DNA of 64,000 nt from Streptomyces sp. NBC_01803 (GCF_035917415.1 NZ_CP109073.1:1843001-1907000), one strand, 5' to 3'. Shown: positions 55,137-63,693, counted from the first letter of the stretch. The notes: generated by a model not told the origin, from the sequence alone. Made by a program: numbers and translations.

Positions 55137-55709
55137 ATGGTCAACCTCACGCGGATCTACACCCGTACCGGAGACTCCGGCACCACCGCCCTGGGCGACA
55201 TGAGCCGCACGGCCAAGACGGACCTGCGGATCGCCGCCTACGCCGACACGAACGAGGCCAACGCCGTCATCGGCACGGCGTTGGCCCTCGGGCAGCTGCC
55301 CGAGGACGTCAAGCCCGTGCTCGTGCGGATCCAGAACGACCTGTTCGACGTCGGGGCAGACCTCGCCACCCCGGTCGTCGAGAGCCCCCCGTACCCGCCG
55401 CTGCGGGTCGAGCAGAGCTACATCGACCGACTCGAAGCCGACTGCGACCGCTTCCTGGCGGACTTGGAGAAGCTGCGCAGCTTCATCCTCCCCGGCGGCA
55501 CCCCCGGCGCGGCCCTGCTCCACCAGGCGTGCACGGTGGTCCGCCGGGCCGAGCGGTCCACCTGGGCCGCGCTGGAGGTCCACGGCGAGACGATGAACCA
55601 GCTCACCGCCACCTATCTCAACCGGCTCTCCGACCTCCTGTTCATCCTGGCCAGGACGGCGAACAAGGAGATCGGCGACGTGCTGTGGGTGCCCGGCGAG
55701 AATCGCTGA
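55137..55709 (+). CDS. ATP:cob(I)alamin adenosyltransferase, PduO type
   Basis: A 190-residue enzyme making adenosylcobalamin, the cofactor for IcmA and methylmalonyl-CoA mutase. MVNLTRIYTRTGDSGTTALG holds the ATP-binding P-loop-like motif. RIAAYADTNEANAVIGTALA, FILPGGTPGAALLHQACTVV, RRAERSTWAALEVHGETMNQ and YLNRLSDLLFILARTANKEI are family motifs with the conserved Arg/Asn residues. It fits the B12 theme of the window. It lies 23 bases after the exporter. Confidence 0.95.
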   Translation: MVNLTRIYTRTGDSGTTALGDMSRTAKTDLRIAAYADTNEANAVIGTALALGQLPEDVKPVLVRIQNDLFDVGADLATPVVESPPYPPLRVEQSYIDRLEADCDRFLADLEKLRSFILPGGTPGAALLHQACTVVRRAERSTWAALEVHGETMNQLTATYLNRLSDLLFILARTANKEIGDVLWVPGENR

Positions 55710-55790
55710 GCCCGGAGGAATCGCCGCCCGTGCCCCGGGGAACCCGTCCCGTACCGGAAACGGACGAAATCCCAGGAAAGGGGCACAGTC

Positions 55791-56021
55791 ATGGCTAAGG
55801 ATCCCGAGCTCCACGAGGGCGACCGGGTCTCCTGGAAGAGCCACGGCAGCACCGCCGAGGGCACGGTGAAGCGCAGGATCGACAAGCGGACACGGGCGGC
55901 CGGCCGGACCGTCGCCGCGTCCCCCGACGCCCCCCAGTACGAGGTGCAGAGCGAGAAGTCGGGCGGCAGAGCGGTCCACAAGGCGGACGCGCTGCGGAAG
56001 CGGAAGGGCGACGGATCATGA
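55791..56021 (+). CDS. DUF2945 (Tudor-like, HVA1) small protein
   Basis: A 76-residue protein: ELHEGDRVSWKSHGSTAEGT, VKRRIDKRTRAAGRTVAASP, PQYEVQSEKSGGRAVHKADA. This is the DUF2945 pattern, an SH3/Tudor-like barrel. It is basic, so nucleic-acid binding is possible. The AAAGGGG sequence precedes the ATG. It overlaps the DUF3140 gene by 4 bases. Confidence 0.9.
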   Translation: MAKDPELHEGDRVSWKSHGSTAEGTVKRRIDKRTRAAGRTVAASPDAPQYEVQSEKSGGRAVHKADALRKRKGDGS

Positions 56022-56350
56022 GCCCCCGCGACCGCGATGAGACGATCAAGGCGTTCGCCCGGGCGGTCAACCTGCCGCCGGCCGAGCTGGAGCGGTGGCT
56101 GCGGACCGAGCCGTCGCGCGCCGCCGGCCAGCACAAGGGTGGTGGCGAGAGCACCGGCCACGCCTCGGGCCGCCGGATCGTGCGGCTCCAGCGCACCAGG
56201 AAGGCCGACCTGTCGGACGACGATGTCGCCCACATGCGCAAGGTCGTCGGCTACGTCAGCCGCCACACCGCGCAACGCCCCAAGGGCGACGTCCGCGACA
56301 CCCGCTGGCGCCACTCCCTCATGAACTGGGGCCACGATCCCCTCCGCTGA
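56018..56350 (+). CDS. DUF3140 protein
   Basis: A 110-residue protein: AFARAVNLPPAELERWLRTE, then SGRRIVRLQRTRKADLSDDD, VAHMRKVVGYVSRHTAQRP and WRHSLMNWGHDPLR. These are DUF3140 hallmarks. DUF2945 and DUF3140 genes are frequent neighbours in actinobacteria and may act together, possibly on DNA, but no function is established. ATG 56018 overlaps the preceding stop. Confidence 0.9.
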   Translation: MSPRDRDETIKAFARAVNLPPAELERWLRTEPSRAAGQHKGGGESTGHASGRRIVRLQRTRKADLSDDDVAHMRKVVGYVSRHTAQRPKGDVRDTRWRHSLMNWGHDPLR

Positions 56351-56377
56351 CCCCGCGCGCCGCCCGCCGCGAACGGC

Positions 56378-56968
56378 TCAGCGGCGGTGCCCGGCCGCAT
56401 CGCGCGGCCGGGTCTCCCGGCGGGGCCAGACCATGTAGCTCAGCGCGATCAGCCCATGGATGCCGAGCACGCGCAGCGCCGTGAACTGCCAACCGCGCAG
56501 CGGCTCCGTCCGCCCCGCGTCGTCGATCGCCCAGATCATCGCCTGAAGCACCGCGAGTGCGATCACCACCGCGACCAGCGTCATGCGCCATATTCGCCAC
56601 TCGTGCGATGCCCGGGCCGTGCCGAAGCGCGGCGGCTTCTCGGGGCGCGGCCCGCCGGCCCAGCGGTGGGCCGCGTGGCGGTCGGCCCAGCCGATCACAT
56701 AATGCCCATACGCCACGGTGAAGCCGAGATACAGGGCCGCCAGACCGTGCGCGGCCGACGGCTCCTCGCCCCGGCGCAGATCCACGGCGGCGGCGGCCAG
56801 CAGCAGCACGTCGATCAGCGGCACGCACAGCAGCAGCGCGCCGCCGAGCCGGGGCATGCGCAGGGGATACCTGGCCGCGAGGCCGGCCACCAGCAAAAGC
56901 CAGAAGCCCACTTCGGCGGCGGCGATCAGAGTCACGAGCAAGGCGGTCTCCTTCCGGTCGGGCTGCAC
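56378..56968 (-). CDS. Integral membrane protein, hypothetical
   Basis: A 196-residue protein with about five helices: LLVTLIAAAEVGFWLLLVAG, GALLLCVPLIDVLLLAAAAV, GLAALYLGFTVAYGHYVIGW, WRMTLVAVVIALAVLQAMIW and LRVLGIHGLIALSYMVW. No catalytic motif is seen. GTG 56968 has GGGAGT close by. A stronger GGAAGGAG lies inside the frame before TTG 56941, so the protein may be nine residues shorter. Confidence 0.75.
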   Translation of the reverse strand: MQPDRKETALLVTLIAAAEVGFWLLLVAGLAARYPLRMPRLGGALLLCVPLIDVLLLAAAAVDLRRGEEPSAAHGLAALYLGFTVAYGHYVIGWADRHAAHRWAGGPRPEKPPRFGTARASHEWRIWRMTLVAVVIALAVLQAMIWAIDDAGRTEPLRGWQFTALRVLGIHGLIALSYMVWPRRETRPRDAAGHRR

Positions 56969-57102
56969 CGCACTCCCAGACTCCCCGCCCGGCCGGGCCC
57001 GGTCGTCAGCTCGCGTGCTGATTCCCGCCGTCCCACCTGCACCGTTCGATGTACACCGTTCGACGGTCCCGCCGTCCGGCCCCCGCGTGCTCTCATGGAG
57101 CC

Positions 57103-58305
57103 ATGCACAGCCCGCCCCGCCCGCACCGTCACGACGTGTGGATCGCCACGGCCGGACTGGCCGGCGGGCTGGTGTCCATCGCCCTCGGCCTCTACACCGT
57201 CCTGCCCGACCGCCCGCACGGCCCCGCCGTCCTGGCGGGGCTGCTGGCGATGTGCGGCGCCGAGCTGCTGCGCCGCACCGCGCCCGCCCCGGCGCTGGCC
57301 CTGGCGGTCGCCGCCCTCGTCGCCGACACGCTCACCGGCGGCCTGCTCGCCGTCGTGATCATGTTCACCGACCTGGTGTACGCGGCGGTCGTCTACGGCC
57401 GCCCCCGGTTCTCCCGGGCCGTGGTCCTGGGCAGCGGGGTCTTCAGCGTCACGGCCACCCTCGCCGCCGTCGCCTGGCTGCGCGACGGCGAGGGCCTGGT
57501 GCTCGGCGCCCTGTGCGCGGGGATCACCGCGGCTCCCGCCTGGACCGGGGTGATCATCCGCGACCACCGCGCGACCGCGGCGGCCGAGCGGCTGCGCGCC
57601 GAGCAGACCGCGTTGCTGGCCGAGATGGACCGCGTCCAGGCGGTCGCAGCCGAGCGCTCCCGGATGGCCCGCGAGTTGCACGACCGGGTGGCCAACCACC
57701 TGTCCGCCATAGCCATCCACTCCACCGCCGCGCTCGCCGTCGACGAGCCGGTCGCCGCCCGCGAGGCGCTGACGGTCATCAGGGAGAACAGCACCCAGGG
57801 CCTGACCGAGATGCGCCGCCTCATCGGCCTGTTGCGGGAGGCGGGTGGCGGCAGCGCCGTCGAGGCGACGCCCACCCTGGCCGGCCCGGCGGGCCTCGAC
57901 GCCCTCCTGTGCCGGGCCGCCCGCGACGGCGCGGCGGGCCGCCTGCGGTTCACGGGCCGCGACGAGCGCCCGCCCGGCGCCGCCCTGTCGGCCCCCGTCG
58001 AGCTGGCGGCATACCGCATCGTCCAGGAATCCCTGGCGAACGCGGTGAAGCACGCCGCGCCCGGCGAGGTCACGGTGATCCTGCGGCAGGACGCCGGGGT
58101 GCTGACCGTCACCGTCACCAGCCCGTTCCACGACCGGACGCCCTCCCGCGCGCCCGGCTTCGGTGCCGGACTGATCGGCATGCGCGAGCGCGTCGAGCTG
58201 CTGGACGGCGGTTTCTCGGCCGGCCCCGGCACGGGGGCGGACGGCGTGCCCGTCTGGCGGGTCCGGGCCGATCTCCCTCTCGCGGAAAGGACGTTGACCA
58301 TATGA
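57103..58305 (+). CDS. NarL-type sensor histidine kinase
   Basis: A 400-residue kinase. The N-terminal sensor is a bundle of membrane helices (WIATAGLAGGLVSIALGLYT through AVAWLRDGEGLVLGALCAGI). The HisKA_3 dimer region holds the phospho-His: SRMARELHDRVANHLSAIAI. A reduced HATPase follows (QESLANAVKHAAPGEVTVIL, PGFGAGLIGMRERVELLDGG). ATG 57103 is preceded by GGAG. It overlaps the regulator gene by 4 bases. The signal is unknown. Confidence 0.92.
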   Translation: MHSPPRPHRHDVWIATAGLAGGLVSIALGLYTVLPDRPHGPAVLAGLLAMCGAELLRRTAPAPALALAVAALVADTLTGGLLAVVIMFTDLVYAAVVYGRPRFSRAVVLGSGVFSVTATLAAVAWLRDGEGLVLGALCAGITAAPAWTGVIIRDHRATAAAERLRAEQTALLAEMDRVQAVAAERSRMARELHDRVANHLSAIAIHSTAALAVDEPVAAREALTVIRENSTQGLTEMRRLIGLLREAGGGSAVEATPTLAGPAGLDALLCRAARDGAAGRLRFTGRDERPPGAALSAPVELAAYRIVQESLANAVKHAAPGEVTVILRQDAGVLTVTVTSPFHDRTPSRAPGFGAGLIGMRERVELLDGGFSAGPGTGADGVPVWRVRADLPLAERTLTI

Positions 58306-58970
58306 CCATCCGGGTGGTCGTCGCCGAGGACCAGGCATCGGTCCGGCAGGGTCTGGTGCTGATCCTGCGGGCAGCCCCCGGCGTTGAGGTGGTCGGGGAG
58401 GCGGCCGACGGCGAGCAGGCGGTCCGGGTGGCCCGCGAGTCGCGACCGGATCTGGTGCTGATGGACATTCAGATGCCGCGCCTGGACGGCGTCTCGGCGA
58501 CGCGCGTGATCACCACCGAGGGCCTGGCTGAGGTGCTGATCCTCACCACGTTCGACTTCGACGAGTATGTCTTCGGGGCGCTCCGGGCCGGAGCGAGCGG
58601 CTTCCTGCTCAAGGACAGCGACGCGGCGGCCCTCGTCTCGGCCGTCCGCACGGTGGCGGCGGGCGACGGCCTGATCGCCCCGGCCGTCACTCGCCGCCTG
58701 ATCGCCGAGTTCGCGCGCCGCACCCCGGGACCACGCCCGCCGCAGCCGGACGCGAGCACGCTCGGCACGCTCACCCCGCGCGAGCGCGAGGTGCTCACCC
58801 ATATCGGCGAGGGCCTGTCGAACGCGGAAATCGCCGAGCGGCTACGCATGGCCGAGGCCACTGTGAAGACGCACGTCAGCCGCGTCCTGGGCAAGCTCGG
58901 CCTCCGCAGCCGCGTCCAAGCCGCCGTCCTCGCCCAGCGGTTGGAGCGCGACGGCGGCCCGTCCCGGTAG
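58302..58970 (+). CDS. LuxR/NarL-type response regulator
   Basis: A 222-residue regulator. The receiver has PDLVLMDIQMPRLDGVSATR (phospho-Asp) and GFLLKDSDAAALVSAVRTVA (Lys). The C-terminal LuxR helix-turn-helix is LTPREREVLTHIGEGLSNAE then MAEATVKTHVSRVLGKLGLR. ATG 58302 overlaps the kinase stop. The gas vesicle cluster starts 74 bases further on the same strand, so it could be read through or controlled by this system, though no evidence beyond proximity is seen. Confidence 0.93.
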   Translation: MTIRVVVAEDQASVRQGLVLILRAAPGVEVVGEAADGEQAVRVARESRPDLVLMDIQMPRLDGVSATRVITTEGLAEVLILTTFDFDEYVFGALRAGASGFLLKDSDAAALVSAVRTVAAGDGLIAPAVTRRLIAEFARRTPGPRPPQPDASTLGTLTPREREVLTHIGEGLSNAEIAERLRMAEATVKTHVSRVLGKLGLRSRVQAAVLAQRLERDGGPSR

Positions 58971-59044
58971 CCCGCGGAAGCGCCGTCCCCCGGTCAGCCC
59001 ATCAGCGGGGGCGTCGGCGGGCCGGTCGTGCCCAGACTGAGGCC

Positions 59045-59353
59045 ATGGCAGATCACCCTGACCGGCGCCGATCCGGCCCGGACCGCAACGCCCCGGTGCG
59101 AGGCCCAGTCGGCGCGGCACGCCGCGCGAGCCGCCGCCTGGAAAAGCTGACGGGCCACCCCGTCGACGGGGTGTCCGCGGTCTGCCGGGAAGAGGACGGC
59201 TGGCGCGTCGACGTCGATGTCCTGGAAGTGCCCCGCATCCCCGATACAACCAGCCTGCTCGCCACCTACCAGGTCGAGCTCGACTCGGAAGGACGGCTCC
59301 TCAACTACCGCAGAGTGCGCCGCTACCGGCGCTCCGCCACCGACGACTGCTGA
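59045..59353 (+). CDS. gvpO: Gas vesicle protein GvpO
   Basis: A 102-residue GvpO. After a basic, disordered start comes the conserved AARRASRRLEKLTGHPVDGV, then WRVDVDVLEVPRIPDTTSLL and TYQVELDSEGRLLNYRRVRR. GvpO is needed for, or regulates, vesicle assembly. It is first in the cluster, as in S. coelicolor. Confidence 0.92.
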   Translation: MADHPDRRRSGPDRNAPVRGPVGAARRASRRLEKLTGHPVDGVSAVCREEDGWRVDVDVLEVPRIPDTTSLLATYQVELDSEGRLLNYRRVRRYRRSATDDC

Positions 59354-59389
59354 GCCCGGCGCCCGTCGGCCCGCCCAGGAGGCACCCGC

Positions 59390-59860
59390 ATGACCGTGAC
59401 CACCACCTACCGCGACGATGTCGCGTGCGTGCCCCGCACCGGCACCCTCTACGACGTCATCGACATCATCCTCGACCGCGGCATGGTCATCGATGTCTTC
59501 CTGCGCGTCTCGTTGGTCGGCATCGAGATCCTGAAGATCGATGTCCGCGTCGTCATCGCCAGCGTCGACACCTATCTCCGCTTCGCCGAGGCATGCAACC
59601 GGATCGATCTGGAGGCCGACACCCGCAGCCGCACGGTCCCCGAGCTGTTCGGCGGCGGCGGAGCCGTCTCCGGCCTGGGCCGCAAGGGCCTGAGCAAGGC
59701 GGCGAAGGGCGCCGGCCACGCGGCCAAGGAGGCCCTCGTCGGTGAGGACGACGACGAGGACGAGCACCACACCGAGGAGGAGCCGGTGCCGGCCGGGGCC
59801 GGGCGCTCCAAGAAGCACGGCGGCGGCAAGGCCCGTCGCCATCGCGGAGAGGAGGACTGA
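59390..59860 (+). CDS. gvpA: Gas vesicle structural protein GvpA, long form
   Basis: A 156-residue protein. Residues 15-75 are the shell-forming core: [55 protein letters not shown]. Classical GvpA ends soon after this. Here an additional ~80-residue tail follows, Gly/Lys-rich then acidic ([20 protein letters not shown]) and finally basic. Long GvpA forms are, as I recall, normal in Streptomyces, which has not been seen to make obvious buoyant vesicles. Confidence 0.93.
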   Translation: MTVTTTYRDDVACVPRTGTLYDVIDIILDRGMVIDVFLRVSLVGIEILKIDVRVVIASVDTYLRFAEACNRIDLEADTRSRTVPELFGGGGAVSGLGRKGLSKAAKGAGHAAKEALVGEDDDEDEHHTEEEPVPAGAGRSKKHGGGKARRHRGEED

Positions 59861-59863
59861 GCG

Positions 59864-60619
59864 GTGGACGAACGAGGCGTGTACGTCTATGGCATCATCC
59901 GCGCCGATCACGGGCTCTCACCCGCCTGTCGGGGAGTCGGCTCCCCGCCGGCCCGCGTCCGGACCGTGCGCACCGAGACGCTGGCCGCCGTGGTCAGCGA
60001 GGCCCCCGAGAGCCTGCTCGCCCGGCGGCGCGACCTGCTGGCCCATCAGGAGACCCTGCTCACCATGGCCGAGACCGGCCCGGTCCTGCCCATGCGCTTC
60101 GGCGTGGTCTCCCCCGACGAGGCCGCCGTGGTCGACCAGCTCGTCGCCCGCGAGGCCGAGTACGCGGCGACCCTGGCCCGACTGGACGGCCGGCTGGAGA
60201 TGAACCTGAAGGTTTTCCCGGTCGAGGACGCGCTCCCCGACCTGGTCCGCGCTGACCCGGCGGTGAGCCGCCTGCACGCCGCCTCCCGGTCGCGCCCCGG
60301 ATACGAGACCAGCGTCCGGCTGGGCGAGGCGATCGCCGCCGGTCTGCACCGCCGTGCGGCCCAGGCGGCGGCCCGCACCGTCAGCGACCTGGCACCGCTC
60401 GCCGAGGCCGCCGCCGAGGGTCCCGACGTGGCGGGCTGCGTCGCCAACGTCTCGTTCCTCGTCGCCCGGACCCGGATCGACCGCTTCCGCACGGCCGTCG
60501 CGGACTGCGCGGCGGGCCTCGGGCGCCGCGCCGAGCTGCGGCTGACCGGCCCGCTGCCCTGCTTCAGCTTCGTCCCCGCGGCCCGCCCCGAGCCACCCGT
60601 CGCGGCGAGGCGATCCTGA
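59864..60619 (+). CDS. gvpF: Gas vesicle protein GvpF/GvpL family
   Basis: A 251-residue GvpF/L protein: GVYVYGIIRADHGLSPACRG, LAAVVSEAPESLLARRRDLL, HQETLLTMAETGPVLPMRFG, then MNLKVFPVEDALPDLVRADP and VANVSFLVARTRIDRFRTAV. It binds GvpA monomers and aids nucleation. The start is GTG 59864, three bases after the gvpA stop. It overlaps gvpG by one base. Confidence 0.92.
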   Translation: MDERGVYVYGIIRADHGLSPACRGVGSPPARVRTVRTETLAAVVSEAPESLLARRRDLLAHQETLLTMAETGPVLPMRFGVVSPDEAAVVDQLVAREAEYAATLARLDGRLEMNLKVFPVEDALPDLVRADPAVSRLHAASRSRPGYETSVRLGEAIAAGLHRRAAQAAARTVSDLAPLAEAAAEGPDVAGCVANVSFLVARTRIDRFRTAVADCAAGLGRRAELRLTGPLPCFSFVPAARPEPPVAARRS

Positions 60620-60870
60620 TGGGCCTGCTGTCGGGGCTGCTCCTGCTGCCGCTCGCGCCCGTGCGCGGCATCGGCTGGGTGGCCGACCGGATCGCGGAGG
60701 CGGCCGAGGAGGAGGTGCGCGACCCGGCACCGCTCATGGCACGCCTCGGCGATTTGCACCGCGCCCTGGACGCGGGCGAGATCGGCCTGGCCGATTTCGA
60801 GGAAGAGGAAGAGCGCCTGCTGCTCCTGCTGCGGGAGCGCGAGACGGGCACCCCGGAGGGTTTGCGATGA
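60619..60870 (+). CDS. gvpG: Gas vesicle protein GvpG
   Basis: An 83-residue GvpG: MGLLSGLLLLPLAPVRGIGW, VADRIAEAAEEEVRDPAPLM, DLHRALDAGEIGLADFEEEE. The hydrophobic N-terminus and acidic helix are typical of this minor assembly protein. The stop overlaps gvpY by 4 bases. Confidence 0.92.
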   Translation: MGLLSGLLLLPLAPVRGIGWVADRIAEAAEEEVRDPAPLMARLGDLHRALDAGEIGLADFEEEEERLLLLLRERETGTPEGLR

Positions 60871-61514
60871 ACGAAAGCACCAAGGCGGCGCTCGCGGCCG
60901 GGATCGCGAGTGGCTATCTCATGGGCAGGACCCGCAAGGCCAAGCTGGCCTTCGCCCTCGCCTCCTATGTCGTCGGCCGGAGATTCAAGCTCAATCCCAA
61001 GGACATCGCGGGCGAGAGCATCCGCAAGCTGCGCGACCACCCCCAGTTCTCGCAGCTCGGCGGCGACCTGCTGACCGCCGGCCGGACGGCGGCCTCCACG
61101 GCGGCCGGCAGCCGCATCGAGGCGCTGGCCGAGGCGCTGCACCAGCGCAGCCAGGCCCTCGACGGCGGCAAGCCGGGAGACGACGAGGAGCACCCGGACG
61201 ACGAGGACCGGGCCCGCGACGAGCACGACGAGCACGACGAGCGGGAAGAGCACGACGAGCACGACGAGCACGCGGAGCACGAGGACGAGCACGCGGACGA
61301 GCACGAGGACGAGCACGCGGACGACGAGAAGCAGGAGCCCGCCCCCGCACACCGGCGCAGGCGGGAGCGGCACCGGACGCACGACCCCGAGGAGGAGCGC
61401 GCGCACGAGCAGGCGGCCAGGCCGCGCCCCCGGAAGTCCGCCCAGGACAAGCGCCCCGGTCCCAAGAAGAAGACGGCACGGGCCACCGCCGCCCGCCCCG
61501 AGAGCCGGAGGTAG
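60867..61514 (+). CDS. gvpY: Gas vesicle cluster protein GvpY with His/Asp/Glu repeat
   Basis: A 215-residue protein known only from actinomycete gvp clusters. The N-terminal ~90 residues are conserved: TKAALAAGIASGYLMGRTRK, AKLAFALASYVVGRRFKLNP, LRDHPQFSQLGGDLLTAGRT. A low-complexity tract of DEH-type repeats follows (DEHDEHDEREEHDEHDEHAE and onward), encoded by GACGAGCAC repeats at about 61218-61325. The C-terminus is strongly basic. His/Asp/Glu repeats could bind metal ions. The molecular role is unknown. Confidence 0.85.
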   Translation: MNESTKAALAAGIASGYLMGRTRKAKLAFALASYVVGRRFKLNPKDIAGESIRKLRDHPQFSQLGGDLLTAGRTAASTAAGSRIEALAEALHQRSQALDGGKPGDDEEHPDDEDRARDEHDEHDEREEHDEHDEHAEHEDEHADEHEDEHADDEKQEPAPAHRRRRERHRTHDPEEERAHEQAARPRPRKSAQDKRPGPKKKTARATAARPESRR

Positions 61515-61520
61515 CAGGAG

Positions 61521-62462
61521 ATGCCCAAGCCCACGCAGACCGACTCGCACGACGGTCTCTCCGAGAGCGTCGAGCGGCTCCGCCACGAGCTCGTCGGCTT
61601 CCTCGGCGCCCAGGTGCAGCGGCTCGCCGACACGGCGGGCGAGCGGGTCACGGACCTCACCGAGAAGCTGGGTTCGGCCGTCCCCGGCGGCGCCGGGGCC
61701 CTGCCCAAGGTGGGCGCCCGCGTCCTGCACGGCGAGTCACCCGCCACCTCGGTGATCAAGGAAGGCGCCAAGGGAGTCAAGGACAAGACGGCCGGCACGG
61801 TCAAGAAGGCCGTCGGCGGCGGCAAGAAGGAGGACGACAAGAAGGGCAAGGGCGGCGGCACCAAGGTCACGAACGTCATCGAGACCATCGACATCGGCAT
61901 GCCGCTGCGCGCCTGCTACAACCACTGGACCGAGTTCGAGAAGTTCGGCGACTTCATGAAGGGCGTGCAGGGCGTCCAGCGGCCGGACGAGACCACCAGC
62001 GACTGGAAGCTGAAGATCGGTCCCTCCAGCCGCGGCTGGCACGCCACCGTGGAGGAGCAGATCCCCGACGAACGCATCGAGTGGACGTCGGAGGGCGCCC
62101 AGGCCAGCACGCGCGGCGTGGTCACCTTCCACGAGATCACGCCCACCCTGACCAGGATCGTCGTGGTCGTCGAGTACTACCCGTCGGGCTTCTTCGAGAA
62201 GACGGCCAACCTCTGGCGCGCCCAGGGCCGCCGCCTGCGGCTGGACCTGAAGCACTTCCAGCGCCATGTGACGCTGGAGGCCGACGAGGTGCCCGAGGGC
62301 TGGCGCGGCGAGATCCGCGACGGCGAGGTGGTCCGCAGCCACGAGGACGCCATGAGCGCCGAGCACGACGAGAGCGGCGAGAACGGCGAGAACGGCGAGC
62401 AGGCAGGCCACGACGACGAGCACGAGGACGACGAGGACTTCGACGACGAGGAAGAGGACTGA
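61521..62462 (+). CDS. gvpZ: Gas vesicle cluster protein GvpZ (SRPBCC domain)
   Basis: A 313-residue protein. Its N-terminal ~110 residues are helical and Lys/Gly-rich. Residues about 115-265 form an SRPBCC/polyketide-cyclase-like fold: VTNVIETIDIGMPLRACYNH, WTEFEKFGDFMKGVQGVQRP, ITPTLTRIVVVVEYYPSGFF. The C-terminus is very acidic (DDEHEDDEDFDDEEED). The order after gvpY matches S. coelicolor gvpZ. An SRPBCC cavity could hold a hydrophobic ligand. Function is unknown. Confidence 0.88.
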   Translation: MPKPTQTDSHDGLSESVERLRHELVGFLGAQVQRLADTAGERVTDLTEKLGSAVPGGAGALPKVGARVLHGESPATSVIKEGAKGVKDKTAGTVKKAVGGGKKEDDKKGKGGGTKVTNVIETIDIGMPLRACYNHWTEFEKFGDFMKGVQGVQRPDETTSDWKLKIGPSSRGWHATVEEQIPDERIEWTSEGAQASTRGVVTFHEITPTLTRIVVVVEYYPSGFFEKTANLWRAQGRRLRLDLKHFQRHVTLEADEVPEGWRGEIRDGEVVRSHEDAMSAEHDESGENGENGEQAGHDDEHEDDEDFDDEEED

Positions 62463-62464
62463 CG

Positions 62465-62812
62465 GTGACCCGGACCGCCAAGCCGCTGGAGGCGTACGAG
62501 CCGCTGGAGCCGTACCCGCCGCGCACCGCCAACCTCGCCGACATCCTCGAACGCATCCTCGACAAGGGCATCGTCATCGCGGGCGACATCAAGATCGACC
62601 TGCTCGACATCGAGCTGCTGACCATCAGGCTGCGGCTGTTCATCTCCTCCGTCGACACCGCCAAGCGGGCCGGCATCAACTGGTGGGAGACGGAGCCGTC
62701 CCTCTCCACCCGCGCCGCCCACGACGAGCTGGCCGACGAGAACACGCGGCTGCGCGAGCGCCTGGCGGCGCTGGAGTGGGCCCTGGACCGGAAGGAGCCC
62801 GATCCCGCATGA
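62465..62812 (+). CDS. gvpJ: Gas vesicle protein GvpJ
   Basis: A 115-residue GvpA-related minor shell protein: RTANLADILERILDKGIVIA, GDIKIDLLDIELLTIRLRLF, ISSVDTAKRAGINWWETEPS. A short helix with DELADENTRLRERLAALEWA (coiled coil) follows. The start is GTG 62465, 2 bases after the gvpZ stop. The end overlaps gvpL by 4 bases. Confidence 0.92.
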   Translation: MTRTAKPLEAYEPLEPYPPRTANLADILERILDKGIVIAGDIKIDLLDIELLTIRLRLFISSVDTAKRAGINWWETEPSLSTRAAHDELADENTRLRERLAALEWALDRKEPDPA

Positions 62813-63693
62813 CGACGCAGGCCGCCGCCCCGCGCACGTCCATCGCCATCTGTGTCTTCGCCGTCCGCCGGGCCACCGGCCGGGAGCCCGCCCTGCCCCC
62901 GGTCACCGGCCACGCGGGCGGCGGCCCGGTCCGCACGGTCACCGTCGGCACGCTGGCCGCCGTGATCCAGGACGTGCCGGCCGACGAGTTCTCCGAGGCG
63001 GCCCTGCGCGAGCGGTTCTCCGACCGGGACGCCCTCGAACGCTGCGCGCGCGCCCACCACGAGGTGGTCGCCGCCGCCGCGGCCACCGGCCCCGCCGTTC
63101 CGCTGCCCCTGGCGACGCTCTACCTGGACGAGGACCGGGCCCGCGCCGCGCTCGTGCGGGACGAGCCGCGGCTGCGCGCCGTCCTGGACCGGATCGAGGG
63201 ACGGGCCGAGTGGGGCGTCAAGGTGTCCGTCGCCGCGGCACCCGACGAGCCACCCGCCGCCCCCGCCCCGGCCCCCGCCCCGGCCACTGCCACTGCCACT
63301 GCCACTGCCAAGGCCGCTCCCCCGGACACCGCCGTCACCGGCCGGGCGTATCTGGACCGGCTGCGCACCCGTCGCCAGGCCGGCGAGGAGCGGCGCGAGG
63401 CCGCGCTGCGCGCCGCCGAGTGGGTGCACACCACCCTCAGCGGCCTCTCCGCCGCCGCCCGCCGGCTGCGCGCGCACGGCCCCGGGGTGACCGGCGAGCG
63501 GCACCGCCAGGTGCTCAACGCCGCCTACCTGGTGGACGCTTCGCGCGCCGCCGAGCTGGCGGCGGCCGTCGAGACACTGCGTCGGGACCCGGACATCGGC
63601 GACCGGCTGACGATCGAGCTGACCGGCCCCTGGGCGCCGTACTCCTTCACGGGCGGCGCGGAGACCGAGGCCGGTGACGATGGCGACCGCTGA
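62809..63693 (+). CDS. gvpL: Gas vesicle protein GvpL (GvpF/L family)
   Basis: A 294-residue GvpF/L protein: SIAICVFAVRRATGREPALP, TLAAVIQDVPADEFSEAALR, AHHEVVAAAAATGPAVPLPL, then RGHAGS-free linker PAPAPAPATATATATAKA and a C-terminal domain (HRQVLNAAYLVDASRAAELA, LTIELTGPWAPYSFTGG). The linker is encoded by a CCACTG hexamer repeated four times (63284-63307). It pairs with gvpF in the cluster. ATG 62809 overlaps gvpJ. Confidence 0.9.
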   Translation: MTTQAAAPRTSIAICVFAVRRATGREPALPPVTGHAGGGPVRTVTVGTLAAVIQDVPADEFSEAALRERFSDRDALERCARAHHEVVAAAAATGPAVPLPLATLYLDEDRARAALVRDEPRLRAVLDRIEGRAEWGVKVSVAAAPDEPPAAPAPAPAPATATATATAKAAPPDTAVTGRAYLDRLRTRRQAGEERREAALRAAEWVHTTLSGLSAAARRLRAHGPGVTGERHRQVLNAAYLVDASRAAELAAAVETLRRDPDIGDRLTIELTGPWAPYSFTGGAETEAGDDGDR

